Below the pieces are notes generated by a model. That model saw nothing but the letters and a program-made list of their open reading frames with translations. It made no database searches and had not been told where the DNA came from. A DNA stretch of 64,000 nucleotides from Gracilaria domingensis (taxonomy: Eukaryota; Rhodophyta; Florideophyceae; Gracilariales; Gracilariaceae): contig VCMS01000243.1 in assembly GCA_022539475.1 (NCBI GenBank), positions 20,922 to 84,921 on the forward strand, given 5' to 3'. Positions within the stretch are counted from its first letter, which is position 1; each line of letters starts with the position of its first letter. Made by a program: the position numbers and the translations under genes. Of this stretch, positions 42,755 to 52,422 are shown piece by piece.

Positions 42755-43640
42755 ACTCTGGGTAGCCCTCGACACATGACTACCGAGAGAGGCAATCACG
42801 AAGATTTTCGAAGATGCCCAAGAATCATGATTAACAGCTAGTGGTTTTTGTTTCTTGTTCCGGACAGATTTGATAGCTCGATATCTGTGTGCTACAATAG
42901 AATTTATCTATTCGGGTACAGAATTATTCGTGTAGATAAACTGTTAGATGCATTGCGATTCATGTTCTTGGGCAAGGAGAAAAAGCCAGGGGCGAGCTGC
43001 TACATTTGTTTACCAATGTTTACCGTTCATTAGTTTACAGTTGTTTAATTACTAGCTAGGCTGGAGGACCTGTTGAGGAAACGAATCTGATCGCTTCGGA
43101 TGACTAAAGCATACATTGCACATGGTTCTCGCAATAACTTTCAAGAACTTGATCCACACAAAAGTCAACCTTCGAATATTGCTCGAATGAATTCAAAACC
43201 GAGAAGGTCATGCTCATGCCAGAGACATCAATTCTTATCAGCGTGCGAAGCTGCTCCTGCCAAATATTGAATTCTTATAATCCATTCAGATTGACGCCTG
43301 TGAAGTTCACAATGTGAACGCAACAGCAAGGTTATAAGGATACCCATGCCTTTACTTCGGTGGTTATGTAGCATCAACAAGCCGTTCCCCACATGTTAAA
43401 TCGAAATAAGGATCACCAATAGCCTCCTCAGACGGGAATCCCGTGAATTGGGGGTAGCACAAGGGCGGACTGCAATGTAAGCGTATAACCAACCCAGTAC
43501 CGAGAAGGATGAATGGCGGCCTTGTCGATGCATCTTCTTTCGGTTCTAGTGTTGCCAAAATTGGAGTGTAAGAGGTTTGAAACGAAGAGGAGGAGCTATA
43601 ACTTGCTGAGCCTCATCACACCCCAAACTCGTCGGAAGAG
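42755..43640. other. Intergenic, no gene seen
   Basis: Short frames only. Confidence 0.45.
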
Positions 43641-43650
43641 TACTTAAGAG
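43641..43650 (+). promoter_or_regulatory. TACTTAAG promoter element (family C3)
   Basis: TACTTAAGAG lies about 120 bp upstream of the ATG at 43766. No TATAAA-type box is present, so this may substitute for it. Confidence 0.4.
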
Positions 43651-43765
43651 ATGATGTTCAGATGAATCGGTCAGTCCAGTTCCTCCTCACCATTCCCTTA
43701 GTCAATTAGGTTAACATCGACGAAGTCATTCATCAGTTCCTTCGGCCTCCCCTCGATCACCGAAG

Positions 43766-44419
43766 ATGAAGTTCTCGGTTCTGAACGTAATCATTCTATT
43801 CTCCATTGTGGTGTTTACATCTGCGGTTCATATCGATACTGATATCGTAGGTGTTTCAAACGATTTATCACGTACATCGTCGGAGTTTGAGAACATTGCA
43901 GTGCATTGGTCTTCTCGTGGATGGCAAGCTTCCTCCCTCCAGCGCGCAAAGAAGCGCTTACGTGTACTGAAGATGGAGATAAAAGGGATTCACAAAGCTT
44001 ACGAATGCCAGAGGAAGAGAAAATCCCTATTGCGTAGCATGTATTGGAAGAAGATGCATTCCAAGTGTAAAATGCCACAGTGGCGTGCTAAGCGAGATTG
44101 CAACAAGAAGGGGGGTCTTCAAAAGAGGCTGAAAAGAGGCAAGAGACTTTGCAAGCGGTGGAACAAAAAATGTCTTTCCAAGCACGTATGGGCTGTTCAA
44201 TGGATGCTTAAGAAGGCCGAAAACGCTTGTAAGTGTGTGGGTGCTTCAGACATGAAGAAGGCAATTTGGAAAGCGAACGCATTGAAATGTCCGAAGACCA
44301 GACCGCTGTGGGTTGTGAAGGCTGAGCGAAAGAAAATTGAAGGAAGAATCAAGTACTTCGAGAAAATGCTTCGTCCGAAACCCAGTTCTGCCCCGAGGCC
44401 AAAATGGAAGAAATGGTGA
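43766..44419 (+). CDS. Family C3: secreted basic eight-cysteine protein
   Basis: 217 aa. Signal peptide MKFSVLNVIILFSIVVFTSA, then a short acidic/Ser-rich stretch. A charged helix (SLQRAKKRLRVLKMEIKG) leads to the core C-x19-C-x10-C-x16-C-x6-C-x18-C-x-C-x17-C with KCLSKHVWAVQW and CKC. Tail PSSAPRPKWKKW. The mature protein is extremely basic, with lysine the dominant residue. It lacks any enzyme motif. Best aligned to C2 and C4; all four share the x19, x16, x18, x1 and x17 intervals. Its frame starts directly at the signal peptide, which fixes start choice for the whole family. Extracellular; function unknown. Confidence 0.8.
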   Translation: MKFSVLNVIILFSIVVFTSAVHIDTDIVGVSNDLSRTSSEFENIAVHWSSRGWQASSLQRAKKRLRVLKMEIKGIHKAYECQRKRKSLLRSMYWKKMHSKCKMPQWRAKRDCNKKGGLQKRLKRGKRLCKRWNKKCLSKHVWAVQWMLKKAENACKCVGASDMKKAIWKANALKCPKTRPLWVVKAERKKIEGRIKYFEKMLRPKPSSAPRPKWKKW

Positions 44420-45950
44420 TATTGTACAGAGGTCTTGAATTCTTCTTTCTTCTTTACTATGGTCTGCAACTGATTGTGAAGAAGCAGAGAATCTGGGCTG
44501 TTGCTACAGGTACTTCTCTCTCCTAAGAAAGCCAAAACGTTCCAAGGTCGCTGCTTGATCATGTCCATCATCGATTGAATGGCATTAGTTTTGGAGATAT
44601 TATGAATTATTTCGTTCTCTTGTTCGCCCTTGTTCTTGTTTTTTTTACTGAGAGCTCGGTTCCGCCTGTCTGAAAGCTTCAACATACGGAAATGATGTAG
44701 ATGTTTGACCTGCGATAACTTTAGGTTTAGATTAAATTTGTTTCGTTTTGTGTCTTGTCATAAACCCTTGTAATCACTTCTGCGCGCCAGTTGTACCTTT
44801 GGCATTCCTAGACTGACGACTGGCGGCTTTAACCACTACGCAAAGAGTTAAGAGAAAACGAGATCATGATGATGTCGTGATGTGAAGTTTTCGTCGGCGT
44901 TAAGGCAAATTTGGTCTTTAACCTATTTCCTCTTTCTTCTTTATTTGTGTAGCTTGAAACAAATCATTTTGGAGCACTACTCCCGGAGCTTTTTGTCTTC
45001 CAATCCACTTATGCGGGCCGTGCATTGCCGGACAAGTGCTGTGTTATGAGGCAGTTCCGCCTGTTTCTCTTCCAAAAAGCCAATCATTGTAAACAAGATC
45101 TTGGCGAGAAAAGAAGACTCTGCGTAAGGCCACACTGCGATCGGTCGCAGTTTGCAAACGAATCAGATTGGACTTGATTCCATAGCGAAGGTATCTTTGT
45201 AAGGATAGCTCTGTTACCTCTGCAACCTTACATCTCCCTGAGGCCATCGCTCGTAAGACTACCCCTGGCTTCTTTAGAGGACGTGGAACCAGTAGCGTTG
45301 AGCGACGGTTGCAGTTTGACTGATTTGGTCTGCTAACAGGATTATAGAATTTCTCGGAGAAGAATGGTTTAATTCTGTTTTTTGCAGCGTGGCAGCAGGC
45401 AAGGAGAATACAGGAGACAACACGATTGACGGAGGGGCAGAAAACAAGCACACGACCAGCGGAAGCTTTTTCTCTTAGTAGCAAACGTTGACCAGCTGAG
45501 AGAGTGTTTCAATCATGAATCTCTGTATAACAGATACACACGTATCTAGATAGAACATGCCGCGCTGATGTATGGAGGTGCTCGTAGTTTGTTGTGGCTG
45601 TGCAGACAGTGCGCACAACAGCCTCGGGCTAATGGCTCTGTGAAAGCGTAAGTTAGCCTTACAGAATGCACCCGTCGAAAAACAGTTTTTCATGGCGTCA
45701 GCAGTACTCACTCAGCACTGCTCAGCAGCGAATACCTGCCGTCAGCGGTCAAGTGCAATCCCCCGCCACCCACTCCCGCATTCCGAATCCAGGCCCCACA
45801 GCCTAAGGGCGCCAAGCTCACCGTAAACAGAAAGTCTCTTGAAAACTCTCTCGGGTGATGCATAACGATCTCGTCTTGTTACCTTCTCGGCGCCTAGAGC
45901 CGCATGGTGACGCCAAGATTGCCAACAGCCCACACCACTTTCATTGAGCT
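44420..45950. other. Intergenic, no gene seen
   Basis: Minus-strand frames up to 162 codons overlap the C3 gene end or have no features. Confidence 0.45.
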
Positions 45951-45952
45951 TG

Positions 45953-46002
45953 GCGCACTGTATGGCATCGTGCCTAAAGGCACGGTGCCATACAGTGTGC
46001 GC
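45953..46002. repeat. Hairpin upstream of the 46.2-kb membrane protein
   Basis: Arms 45956-45975 and 45978-45997 pair over 20 bp with one G-T mismatch around a 2-nt loop (core TATGGCATCGTGCCT against AGGCACGGTGCCATA). The pairing continues after a 2-nt bulge with GCG/CGC. It ends within 5 bp of a TTTAAAAG box. Confidence 0.85.
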
Positions 46003-46010
46003 TTTAAAAG
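46003..46010 (+). promoter_or_regulatory. TATA-like box, TTTAAAAG
   Basis: Lies about 230 bp upstream of the ATG at 46238 and directly after the hairpin. Confidence 0.35.
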
Positions 46011-46237
46011 TTGCCGGTAGTAATGCAATCGCGTTGAACCACCCGTGTAGTTCTCACACTCTCATAACCAAGTAGGAGGGCTAGAGGGCTACCCCCGTAG
46101 CGGGGTATCTATTCCTGGCGCTCATACGCCCTGCTAACTGCCGAGCTCATTAGTGTTTTCTGTAGTTTGAGCGAGACCCCCTGGTTACTCGGGCTCTCAT
46201 CCGTCTTCTACACTCTTCAATCTTCATCACAGCTGAG

Positions 46238-47854
46238 ATGGTGGTACCTTTCCAGCCTACGGGCGTCTCCTACTTCAACAGCATCTTTGACCGCACTATC
46301 TCCAACGTCATCTTCAGCGGTTTCCTCGCTTTTCTCGTCCTGCTCGAGCTCGAAAATGTCACCGAAGCGTTCATGTACCGTGCGCACAATATTAACAAAC
46401 GGTCGCTCGATCAGTACATCCTATTCTCGCGCGTATCCAGCATGAGGGGCATGTTACAGACGCTGTCTGGATTGGAGTATCCTGTGCGCGAAATAACCAC
46501 TGTACGCCCCACCAAAGAACGCGGCTGGAGAACGTGGTGGCGCTGCTTTGGTGCGCGCCGCCGCGAAGAGGAGCAAGTCAACTCTAAGCAGATCGAGACG
46601 GATGCCAGCGTGCTTGACAATAAGGGTGCTGTGGGCGTGGCACATGATCCAGGTGCGCTGAGCGGCACAGAGGACGACGAATCACGGCTTCCTCCACTTA
46701 CGGAGAAGCTGCGACGCCCTGGTATCCCCGAGCGTAATGGTGTGCCGCGTCCGCGTGTGAAGCGCTATCGACTTATCGCCCCGATCACCATTCGTTTCGT
46801 CGTGCTTCTTCTGGAGCTGGGCGCCATTTACTCCAGTTCAAACATCACAGACGACGTTCTGGCGGGCCATTCTTTCAATGTACGCCTCACGAAGAGCAAC
46901 GACACCGTCAACGCGGCCGCGCTACAGAACTCGCAATGCCAGGAATTCATCGAGAACGCGCGCGGAGTGGAGCAGAATGGCACGGTGTTGTTGTGCATTG
47001 ACAGCGAGGAAACGCGCGACTTGACCACGAGACGAGAGAATACGTCGGTGTTCTTCAGGTTCAATCCGAACACCAATCGCATGGAATATGTGGTGGAGGA
47101 CAACTTTGTGATGACCACTTCCGTATACGCGCGTGTGTTCATCAACTTAATCAGTGACGACAACGTGGAACTGGCGCCGTTGCGACCGGACCTGGATGTG
47201 GATAGCAACTACTCGAAGGTTGTTATTCAGGGCATCATGAATCGGGCCATGAAGAAGCTGGGATTCGATGTGAACCTCAGCGATATCAACGAGAGTGAGG
47301 GCGATGACAACGTGATCACATACGGGTATGACCGCTTCTTTGACAGCTCGACGCGCGATGATATCGGTGAAGCATTACTTTCGGAGCTACAACAGTTCAC
47401 ACTGGGCTTGAACTTCACGGAGCCGGGCGATGAAGACGTGTTGTACGCTTTCAGAGCGGACAAAGGGTACTTCAAGCACGAGAACGCGGTGATTGCAGTG
47501 GTGGGCAAAAACCGTCTCGCGCAGGGCTGGCTGATCATTGCGTGGGTGAGTTTGCTGGTTTTGCGGCTCATCGCGCAGCGCTTCTTCACGGTGTTTGACG
47601 AATTGGCATACCCAGCAGTGAAGAAGGTGCATGGGGCGGACTTGTCGGTGGGGCCGCTTGCGAAGGTGGAGAAGAAGGAGACGCTGTACATCAGCAAGTT
47701 CTCGGACGGGCGCGTTGGTCACATCGGCTACCGCCCGGCAAATGAGCGGCAGGACCGAGTGTCCAACTTCTACGGCTGCGACATTGTGTTGGGGTCCGGC
47801 GAGTCGCTTCGGCGCCGGAGCGCTCGTCGCAGTCCGGGCGAATCGACACGGTGA
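46238..47854 (+). CDS. Three-TM membrane protein with large ectodomain, family B-like plan
   Basis: 538 aa. TM1 about 23-38 (NVIFSGFLAFLVLLEL). A cytosolic loop of about 140 residues follows, with a basic Trp-rich patch (ERGWRTWWRCFGARRR) and acidic Ser stretches. TM2 about 180-198 (IAPITIRFVVLLLELGAIY). An ectodomain of about 230 residues has NIT, NDT, NGT, NTS and NYS sequons. TM3 about 430-446 (GWLIIAWVSLLVLRLIAQ) precedes a polar tail of about 90 residues. The order TM-TM-ectodomain-TM and the tail block (FSDGRVGHIGY) recall the two family B proteins, but identity is low, so common descent is uncertain. No enzyme or channel motif is visible. Probably plasma membrane or vacuole; function unknown. 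Confidence 0.7.
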   Translation: MVVPFQPTGVSYFNSIFDRTISNVIFSGFLAFLVLLELENVTEAFMYRAHNINKRSLDQYILFSRVSSMRGMLQTLSGLEYPVREITTVRPTKERGWRTWWRCFGARRREEEQVNSKQIETDASVLDNKGAVGVAHDPGALSGTEDDESRLPPLTEKLRRPGIPERNGVPRPRVKRYRLIAPITIRFVVLLLELGAIYSSSNITDDVLAGHSFNVRLTKSNDTVNAAALQNSQCQEFIENARGVEQNGTVLLCIDSEETRDLTTRRENTSVFFRFNPNTNRMEYVVEDNFVMTTSVYARVFINLISDDNVELAPLRPDLDVDSNYSKVVIQGIMNRAMKKLGFDVNLSDINESEGDDNVITYGYDRFFDSSTRDDIGEALLSELQQFTLGLNFTEPGDEDVLYAFRADKGYFKHENAVIAVVGKNRLAQGWLIIAWVSLLVLRLIAQRFFTVFDELAYPAVKKVHGADLSVGPLAKVEKKETLYISKFSDGRVGHIGYRPANERQDRVSNFYGCDIVLGSGESLRRRSARRSPGESTR

Positions 47855-48058
47855 GTCCGAGAGCTCTGGCGCCTACCCTGCGGTACCTTCGGTACCAGAG
47901 GGCCATCTTTCTTTCCTCGCAGTTAGTGGTACCGAGCAGATTTCGAACCAAGTGTACAGGCTACCGGCGGTACGGCACAAACTTTGTACAAGGTTATCCA
48001 GGGGTGACTCTCACCAGGTGCCTGGCACCGTGCCAGTGGCACGTCTATCTTTTTTGCC

Positions 48059-48069
48059 ATTTTATAAAC
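48059..48069 (+). promoter_or_regulatory. TATA-like box
   Basis: TTTTATAAACT lies about 35-40 bp upstream of the ATG at 48100. Confidence 0.35.
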
Positions 48070-48099
48070 TTTTTCATTGGAATGATAGGAAATGATTTA

Positions 48100-48756
48100 A
48101 TGATGCTTCAGTTTCCCTCCAACATTGAAGGAAGACTGCAACGATTCGTCGCCGAAACGCCGCATGCTTTGTTGCCACGCTCATCTGATTGGCCCATTAT
48201 TACAACCAACGTCGCAACGAGATACGTGACGCCTCTCCTGGATGCCTTGAGCTGCGAGCTGTTGCCAGTCGGAGCTGACCGCCACCAGCGGCCATTCACA
48301 GCTGCGATACTGCTGGAATTGCCCACAGCTTTCGTTGGAGCTCTCCATCAGACCGTCAGCATTCGACTCACCCGTATACGTCACTATGCTCGTTTTGGGT
48401 TCGGAGTTCGAGCTTCGGACCTGCTTGCGTGCCCCTTGCCTCCCCCTTTCTTCTGCGTCCTTGCTAGCACAGCTCGTGGCAAAGCTCATGAATTCATCTC
48501 TTCGAATATTTTCCCTTCATTCGACGTCAGTGTGACCCCGTTTGGTTCTCCCAAAGTACGCGTCATAACTCTCTCGCGGCTCCTGAAGGCTGCCGAGCTA
48601 CCCAATATGTCCGGCCTTCTTGCTTTGCAACCAAACACACAATGCCACTCAACCTTCGCCGAGAGCAGAGTACGAAAAAGGCCCATTCGAGTGAATTGTT
48701 TGACTCCTAGATTGACATGTAGTCGGTACTCGGCTCCCTTGGCGAGCGGCAAATGA
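48100..48756 (+). CDS. Unknown protein (218 aa), moderate support
   Basis: An open frame of over 900 nt spans 47851-48756. The TATA-like box at 48059 points to the ATG pair at 48100/48103 as the start (MMLQFPSNIEGRLQRF). The product has no signal peptide. It contains alternating hydrophobic and polar stretches (WPIITTNVATRYVTPLLDAL, FTAAILLELPTAFVGAL) and a basic C-terminus. I recognise no domain. The length of the open frame at moderate GC makes chance unlikely, but short antisense frames overlap it. The downstream kinase gene starts about 240 bp after its stop. Confidence 0.4.
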   Translation: MMLQFPSNIEGRLQRFVAETPHALLPRSSDWPIITTNVATRYVTPLLDALSCELLPVGADRHQRPFTAAILLELPTAFVGALHQTVSIRLTRIRHYARFGFGVRASDLLACPLPPPFFCVLASTARGKAHEFISSNIFPSFDVSVTPFGSPKVRVITLSRLLKAAELPNMSGLLALQPNTQCHSTFAESRVRKRPIRVNCLTPRLTCSRYSAPLASGK

Positions 48757-48991
48757 ATTGCATGGTACGCTCCCTCGCTCGTACAAAAGCCGGTCAAGCT
48801 TCTACCCGTTACCCTCTTGTTCTCAATCTCTGCAACCACTGCGGCCTGTATTGCCTTCTGCTATACATCTGTTTTCTTGAGTCACCGGCTTCCTGGACAT
48901 ATTTGCTTTCTCTTTTTCGTTTTCATCTCGTTGCGTTGGACTTCTGTAGCACATCACTCTCACTCCCGCGGAAGGCAAACTCATAATCATC

Positions 48992-50422
48992 ATGACTAGC
49001 TATCCCGTTATAGCCAAAAACAAAGATATGTATGACTGTATTGGTTGGGTGAAAGTCCGCCACTCTTTATTCGGTCCTCGAAAAGTATGGTACATGCGAC
49101 TCATGGGTTCTACTCTCTCGTTGCACGAGTCAAGCGAGAAAGCGATTGCATTGGAGTACTCAGTCATTTCGTGTAAGGTTGTCAGCCATATTCTCACATG
49201 GTGCTTTACCGTGAAGCTATCAAATGGGCAAAAGCTTCGCGTTTCCTGCGACTCTAAGAAGGAAGCAAAGCAATGGAAGGAGGCTTTGCGACGAGCCTCA
49301 AACCAAGTCTTTAGTGAAGAGTTCGCACTGCTTGAAGCTATCGAGGAGACAAACGGTTGTACGATCTTTAACGCCGTGGATATCTACGACCAGTCGAAGG
49401 TTAGAGTACAGCGGATAGACAGGGATCCATTCGACGCGCTAAATTTCGAGAAGACGCAAGCTCTATGTCGACAGCTGTACGCGGTAAGGAACTTGGGCCA
49501 TCACAATCTATTGTGGGCAATAAGTGTCTTCCACGAGGCTGACTACGCGTACATTGTCACCAAAAGAGTGAAGGGGAAAAGGTTAAGTAATGTTCTCGCG
49601 GAACACGGTGGTGCGCTTTCTGAGTCAATGACCCGATACCTTGTGAAGCAACTTGTGGAGGCAATCTCTTACATGCATCTGAAAGGATTTGTACTTCGAA
49701 AGGTCACCCTAGATAACATTTGGTGTGACTATTCTGACTCGTCGGATCCAAGAATAATCCTCGCAGACTTTGCCGATGTCTCTTTTGTGGATGACGAGGA
49801 AGATTTGCGGATACGACATAAGGTTGGTGACACGAGGTACCATGCACCGGAGGTTGCGACGGAAGTAAGTTACAATGCAGCGGTGGATTTGTTTGCTCTG
49901 GGTGTGTGCGTGTATCGAATGCTGTCCGGTTCGTTCCCTTTGGAGAGCAACGTGCAAAGACTTTCTCAGATGATAGAACAAAGGGAACAGGAACTCGCCT
50001 TCGGAGAACGCGTGTGGTCGTCAATTTCGGCGGAGGCCAAGGCGTTTGTCCGCTCACTTCTTCAGCCTTCCTGGTTGAATCGTATGACGGCCGACGAAGC
50101 AGAAGAAGACCAATGGTTCGAAATAAGCATTTCAGAAAGCGAGAAGAGTATCGAACCGAATGCCGAAAGCTTCATGCCAGAAGAAATCAAGGAAGCGGTA
50201 GATGAATCGGATCCTGAGCGCGTGGAGAGCATATCACGAGTACAAGACATCCAGGCTCTTCTACAAGAGAATCAAGCTGTGTTGTCTCCGCTTATGATAC
50301 GATTGCTAAGTCCCCTTTCGGAGGAAGCGCCTCTAAGCGTGAAGTCGGCAGTGGACACATTTGCGAGCACATTGAAAGAGCGAAACATTGTCGTCGAGAA
50401 GCCATCTCTGCCAGCCGTTTGA
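48992..50422 (+). CDS. PH domain fused to a pseudokinase
   Basis: 476 aa. Residues about 15-103 form a PH domain (GWVKVRHSLFGPRKVWYMRL... ending in a Trp-containing helix, EAKQWKEALRRA). Residues about 112-385 have a protein-kinase fold: a C-helix-like stretch, YIVTKRVKG hinge, SYMHLKGFVLRK, an activation segment with APE intact at 285-287, and a D-LFALGV F-helix. Catalytic residues are lost: HRDxKxxN reads LRKVTLDN (Asp to Lys at 237), DFG reads DFA (259-261), the VAIK lysine is absent (VRVQRI) and the Gly loop is degenerate. So it is probably catalytically dead, acting as a scaffold or allosteric partner recruited to phosphoinositide membranes. The layout recalls Akt-like PH-kinases but the core is CAMK/AGC-like only in outline. 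The C-terminal 90 residues are acidic. Confidence 0.8.
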   Translation: MTSYPVIAKNKDMYDCIGWVKVRHSLFGPRKVWYMRLMGSTLSLHESSEKAIALEYSVISCKVVSHILTWCFTVKLSNGQKLRVSCDSKKEAKQWKEALRRASNQVFSEEFALLEAIEETNGCTIFNAVDIYDQSKVRVQRIDRDPFDALNFEKTQALCRQLYAVRNLGHHNLLWAISVFHEADYAYIVTKRVKGKRLSNVLAEHGGALSESMTRYLVKQLVEAISYMHLKGFVLRKVTLDNIWCDYSDSSDPRIILADFADVSFVDDEEDLRIRHKVGDTRYHAPEVATEVSYNAAVDLFALGVCVYRMLSGSFPLESNVQRLSQMIEQREQELAFGERVWSSISAEAKAFVRSLLQPSWLNRMTADEAEEDQWFEISISESEKSIEPNAESFMPEEIKEAVDESDPERVESISRVQDIQALLQENQAVLSPLMIRLLSPLSEEAPLSVKSAVDTFASTLKERNIVVEKPSLPAV

Positions 50423-51604
50423 ATTCATTGTTTACTTGTAAAGCTGTTCCATTCCCTGGTCGTTGACGTGAAAGTTCTTAGCAGATGGGAATAGCATTTT
50501 CACAGTACTCATATTCATATATCTAACGCTCATTTCCCTTGGTAGTGAACGCACTGTGTTTCCATGAATGTAGGGGCCAAGCATTTCGCGAAGGGCAGAG
50601 GATAATCGTCACATACAAAAGTAATTCTTCTAGCTCACTGATCATAAGGAGCCTGGTATGACTGAGTCGCAATTCCTTTGCCGCGGCCGTGTTCAACCCA
50701 GCAGGAGAGAGCCGAGAGGTCACCGAAAGGTGATGTTTACAAATGATTGGTGCACTTGTCAGTTCGGAAAGTCTTTTGCACCAATCGCCGCGCTCAAGGT
50801 TATATTTTTCAATTTTCGCAACTGCGTGAAGGTATGATAACTTACAACCTTCAGAACAAGTGAAGTGATTTGGAGACACTTGCCGATTTGCCAGCTCAAA
50901 AGAAATCCTTTCGTCTCGCCACTTATCAGGTATCACAGATATGAGAAAAGCAGAAGTTCACCTGTTCCGGGGTCGGACCGGCGTTTAAGACAGAATACTT
51001 GTTCTGTCGTGAAACGATTCTAATATAGAACTATTCGTGACAAATTTGGAACCGAATAATATTTGCCTACTGCCAAGCCGCATTGGTCGAAAATATTGCA
51101 GTATTCGACGACGTTGCCACCTTCCAAATCCCGAGTATCGGATGAGCTCAGGCTGCGATGAAGGCGGCGCACATGCACAAATTTGCTGAAATCTGTTTCA
51201 TAGCGTACTTCCAATGCTCACTACACGTAATGTACTTGTACACGTATCTACACACGCAATTGCAAAGCAGACCCGAACCAAAATGGACCTCGTCAGATAA
51301 AAAACTTGTCGAATTGTGCACACGAATCATCACTTTCTAGGATGAAAACTCCATTTATTCATCATCGCAACCCTCGAAAAGGACTTGTAGGATAGTGAGA
51401 GGCCATACGAGAGATAGGAGTAATCCAAGTTTGCAGCAGGTTCGGAGTTTGAAACCTCGAATCATTCGGTTCTCAGCTGGAGTAACTTTGCCGTAGAAAT
51501 CGGTTTTCAAGGAGTCTCAGAGAAGTTCTCATGCCACGTCGTTGTACAGCCAGGAAAGAGGATGGAATGGGACGAATGAAAGAGTGGTCCTTTGCGAGAC
51601 GATG
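50423..51604. other. Intergenic, no gene seen
   Basis: Short frames only. Confidence 0.45.
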
Positions 51605-51614
51605 AATATAAAGC
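51605..51614 (+). promoter_or_regulatory. TATA box of the 51.7-kb secreted protein
   Basis: AATATAAAGC lies about 70-77 bp upstream of the ATG at 51682. Confidence 0.5.
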
Positions 51615-51681
51615 AAATCATATCAGTCGGAGAGCGCGGCATGGTGACGTCTTAGGCCTAGAGAACACCCCTTTCACCACT

Positions 51682-52422
51682 ATGGCGACTCTAATAAGTT
51701 TGGTTTTTCTCCTTGAGTGTACTACTATTCTTCAGAATGCCTTCAAAGTTCAAGCCACAGCAATAATCAACGAGAATGTACTGGATTATGGTTCCTTGCC
51801 CCATCATTATCAAAGAATGAGTGAGAATGCGAGAAGTCGAAGATATCCCGTTTCAAGTGCTCAAGTGTCCTTCGAGCAACTAGTCAGTACCGGACTTGTG
51901 GTATCTAAAGGTAGCAGTGGTGTCCTAAATTTCAACATAACCCTCAACGCCGTTCAATCCTCACTACTTGCAAGCAGTGATCGAGACTTCATGCAACTTC
52001 TTTCTCCAAGCGAGAGATCTGGATACGAGGACATGAAGACGAGCTATAATGGAAATCTGGAAGTTCCGATGATGGAGTGGCTTGGAGTAAGCCTTAATGG
52101 AGAAACGTCCCGTAGAGATATGAGACGTTCTCGCCGTCGTCAACCAAGATATGACGAAAAGTCTGAAGTTGTAAATCGGATCTTGTCTGAGCAGATTACC
52201 TCCATGATTCAGATCAGTGGAACACTCATGGCAGAGGGCGTTGGAATTGTCCCCACAACCGTGTTCGCCTTTATCCGCATTGCCCGAGTGACATTGGAGG
52301 ATGGATCTACTATGACGGTGTTGTCTTCAAATCCGAATGACCTGATTGCTGCCAATTCTTGTGGACACGAAGCCCCATCCAGCATGCTTACGCTCGATAT
52401 AATAGATCTACCGCCATTGTAG
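51682..52422 (+). CDS. Secreted protein of unknown family
   Basis: 246 aa from the ATG at 51682, giving a signal-peptide-like start (MATLISLVFLLECTTILQNA). The open frame begins earlier at a TTG, but the TATA box at 51605 and the hydrophobic start support the ATG. After the signal comes a polar region with one sequon (NIT). An Arg-rich dibasic stretch (SRRDMRRSRRRQPRYDEK) at about 152-169 could be a proprotein processing site. The C-terminal part is beta-strand-like (VPTTVFAFIRIARVTLEDG). Only two cysteines are in the mature chain. No family was recognised. Confidence 0.6.
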   Translation: MATLISLVFLLECTTILQNAFKVQATAIINENVLDYGSLPHHYQRMSENARSRRYPVSSAQVSFEQLVSTGLVVSKGSSGVLNFNITLNAVQSSLLASSDRDFMQLLSPSERSGYEDMKTSYNGNLEVPMMEWLGVSLNGETSRRDMRRSRRRQPRYDEKSEVVNRILSEQITSMIQISGTLMAEGVGIVPTTVFAFIRIARVTLEDGSTMTVLSSNPNDLIAANSCGHEAPSSMLTLDIIDLPPL

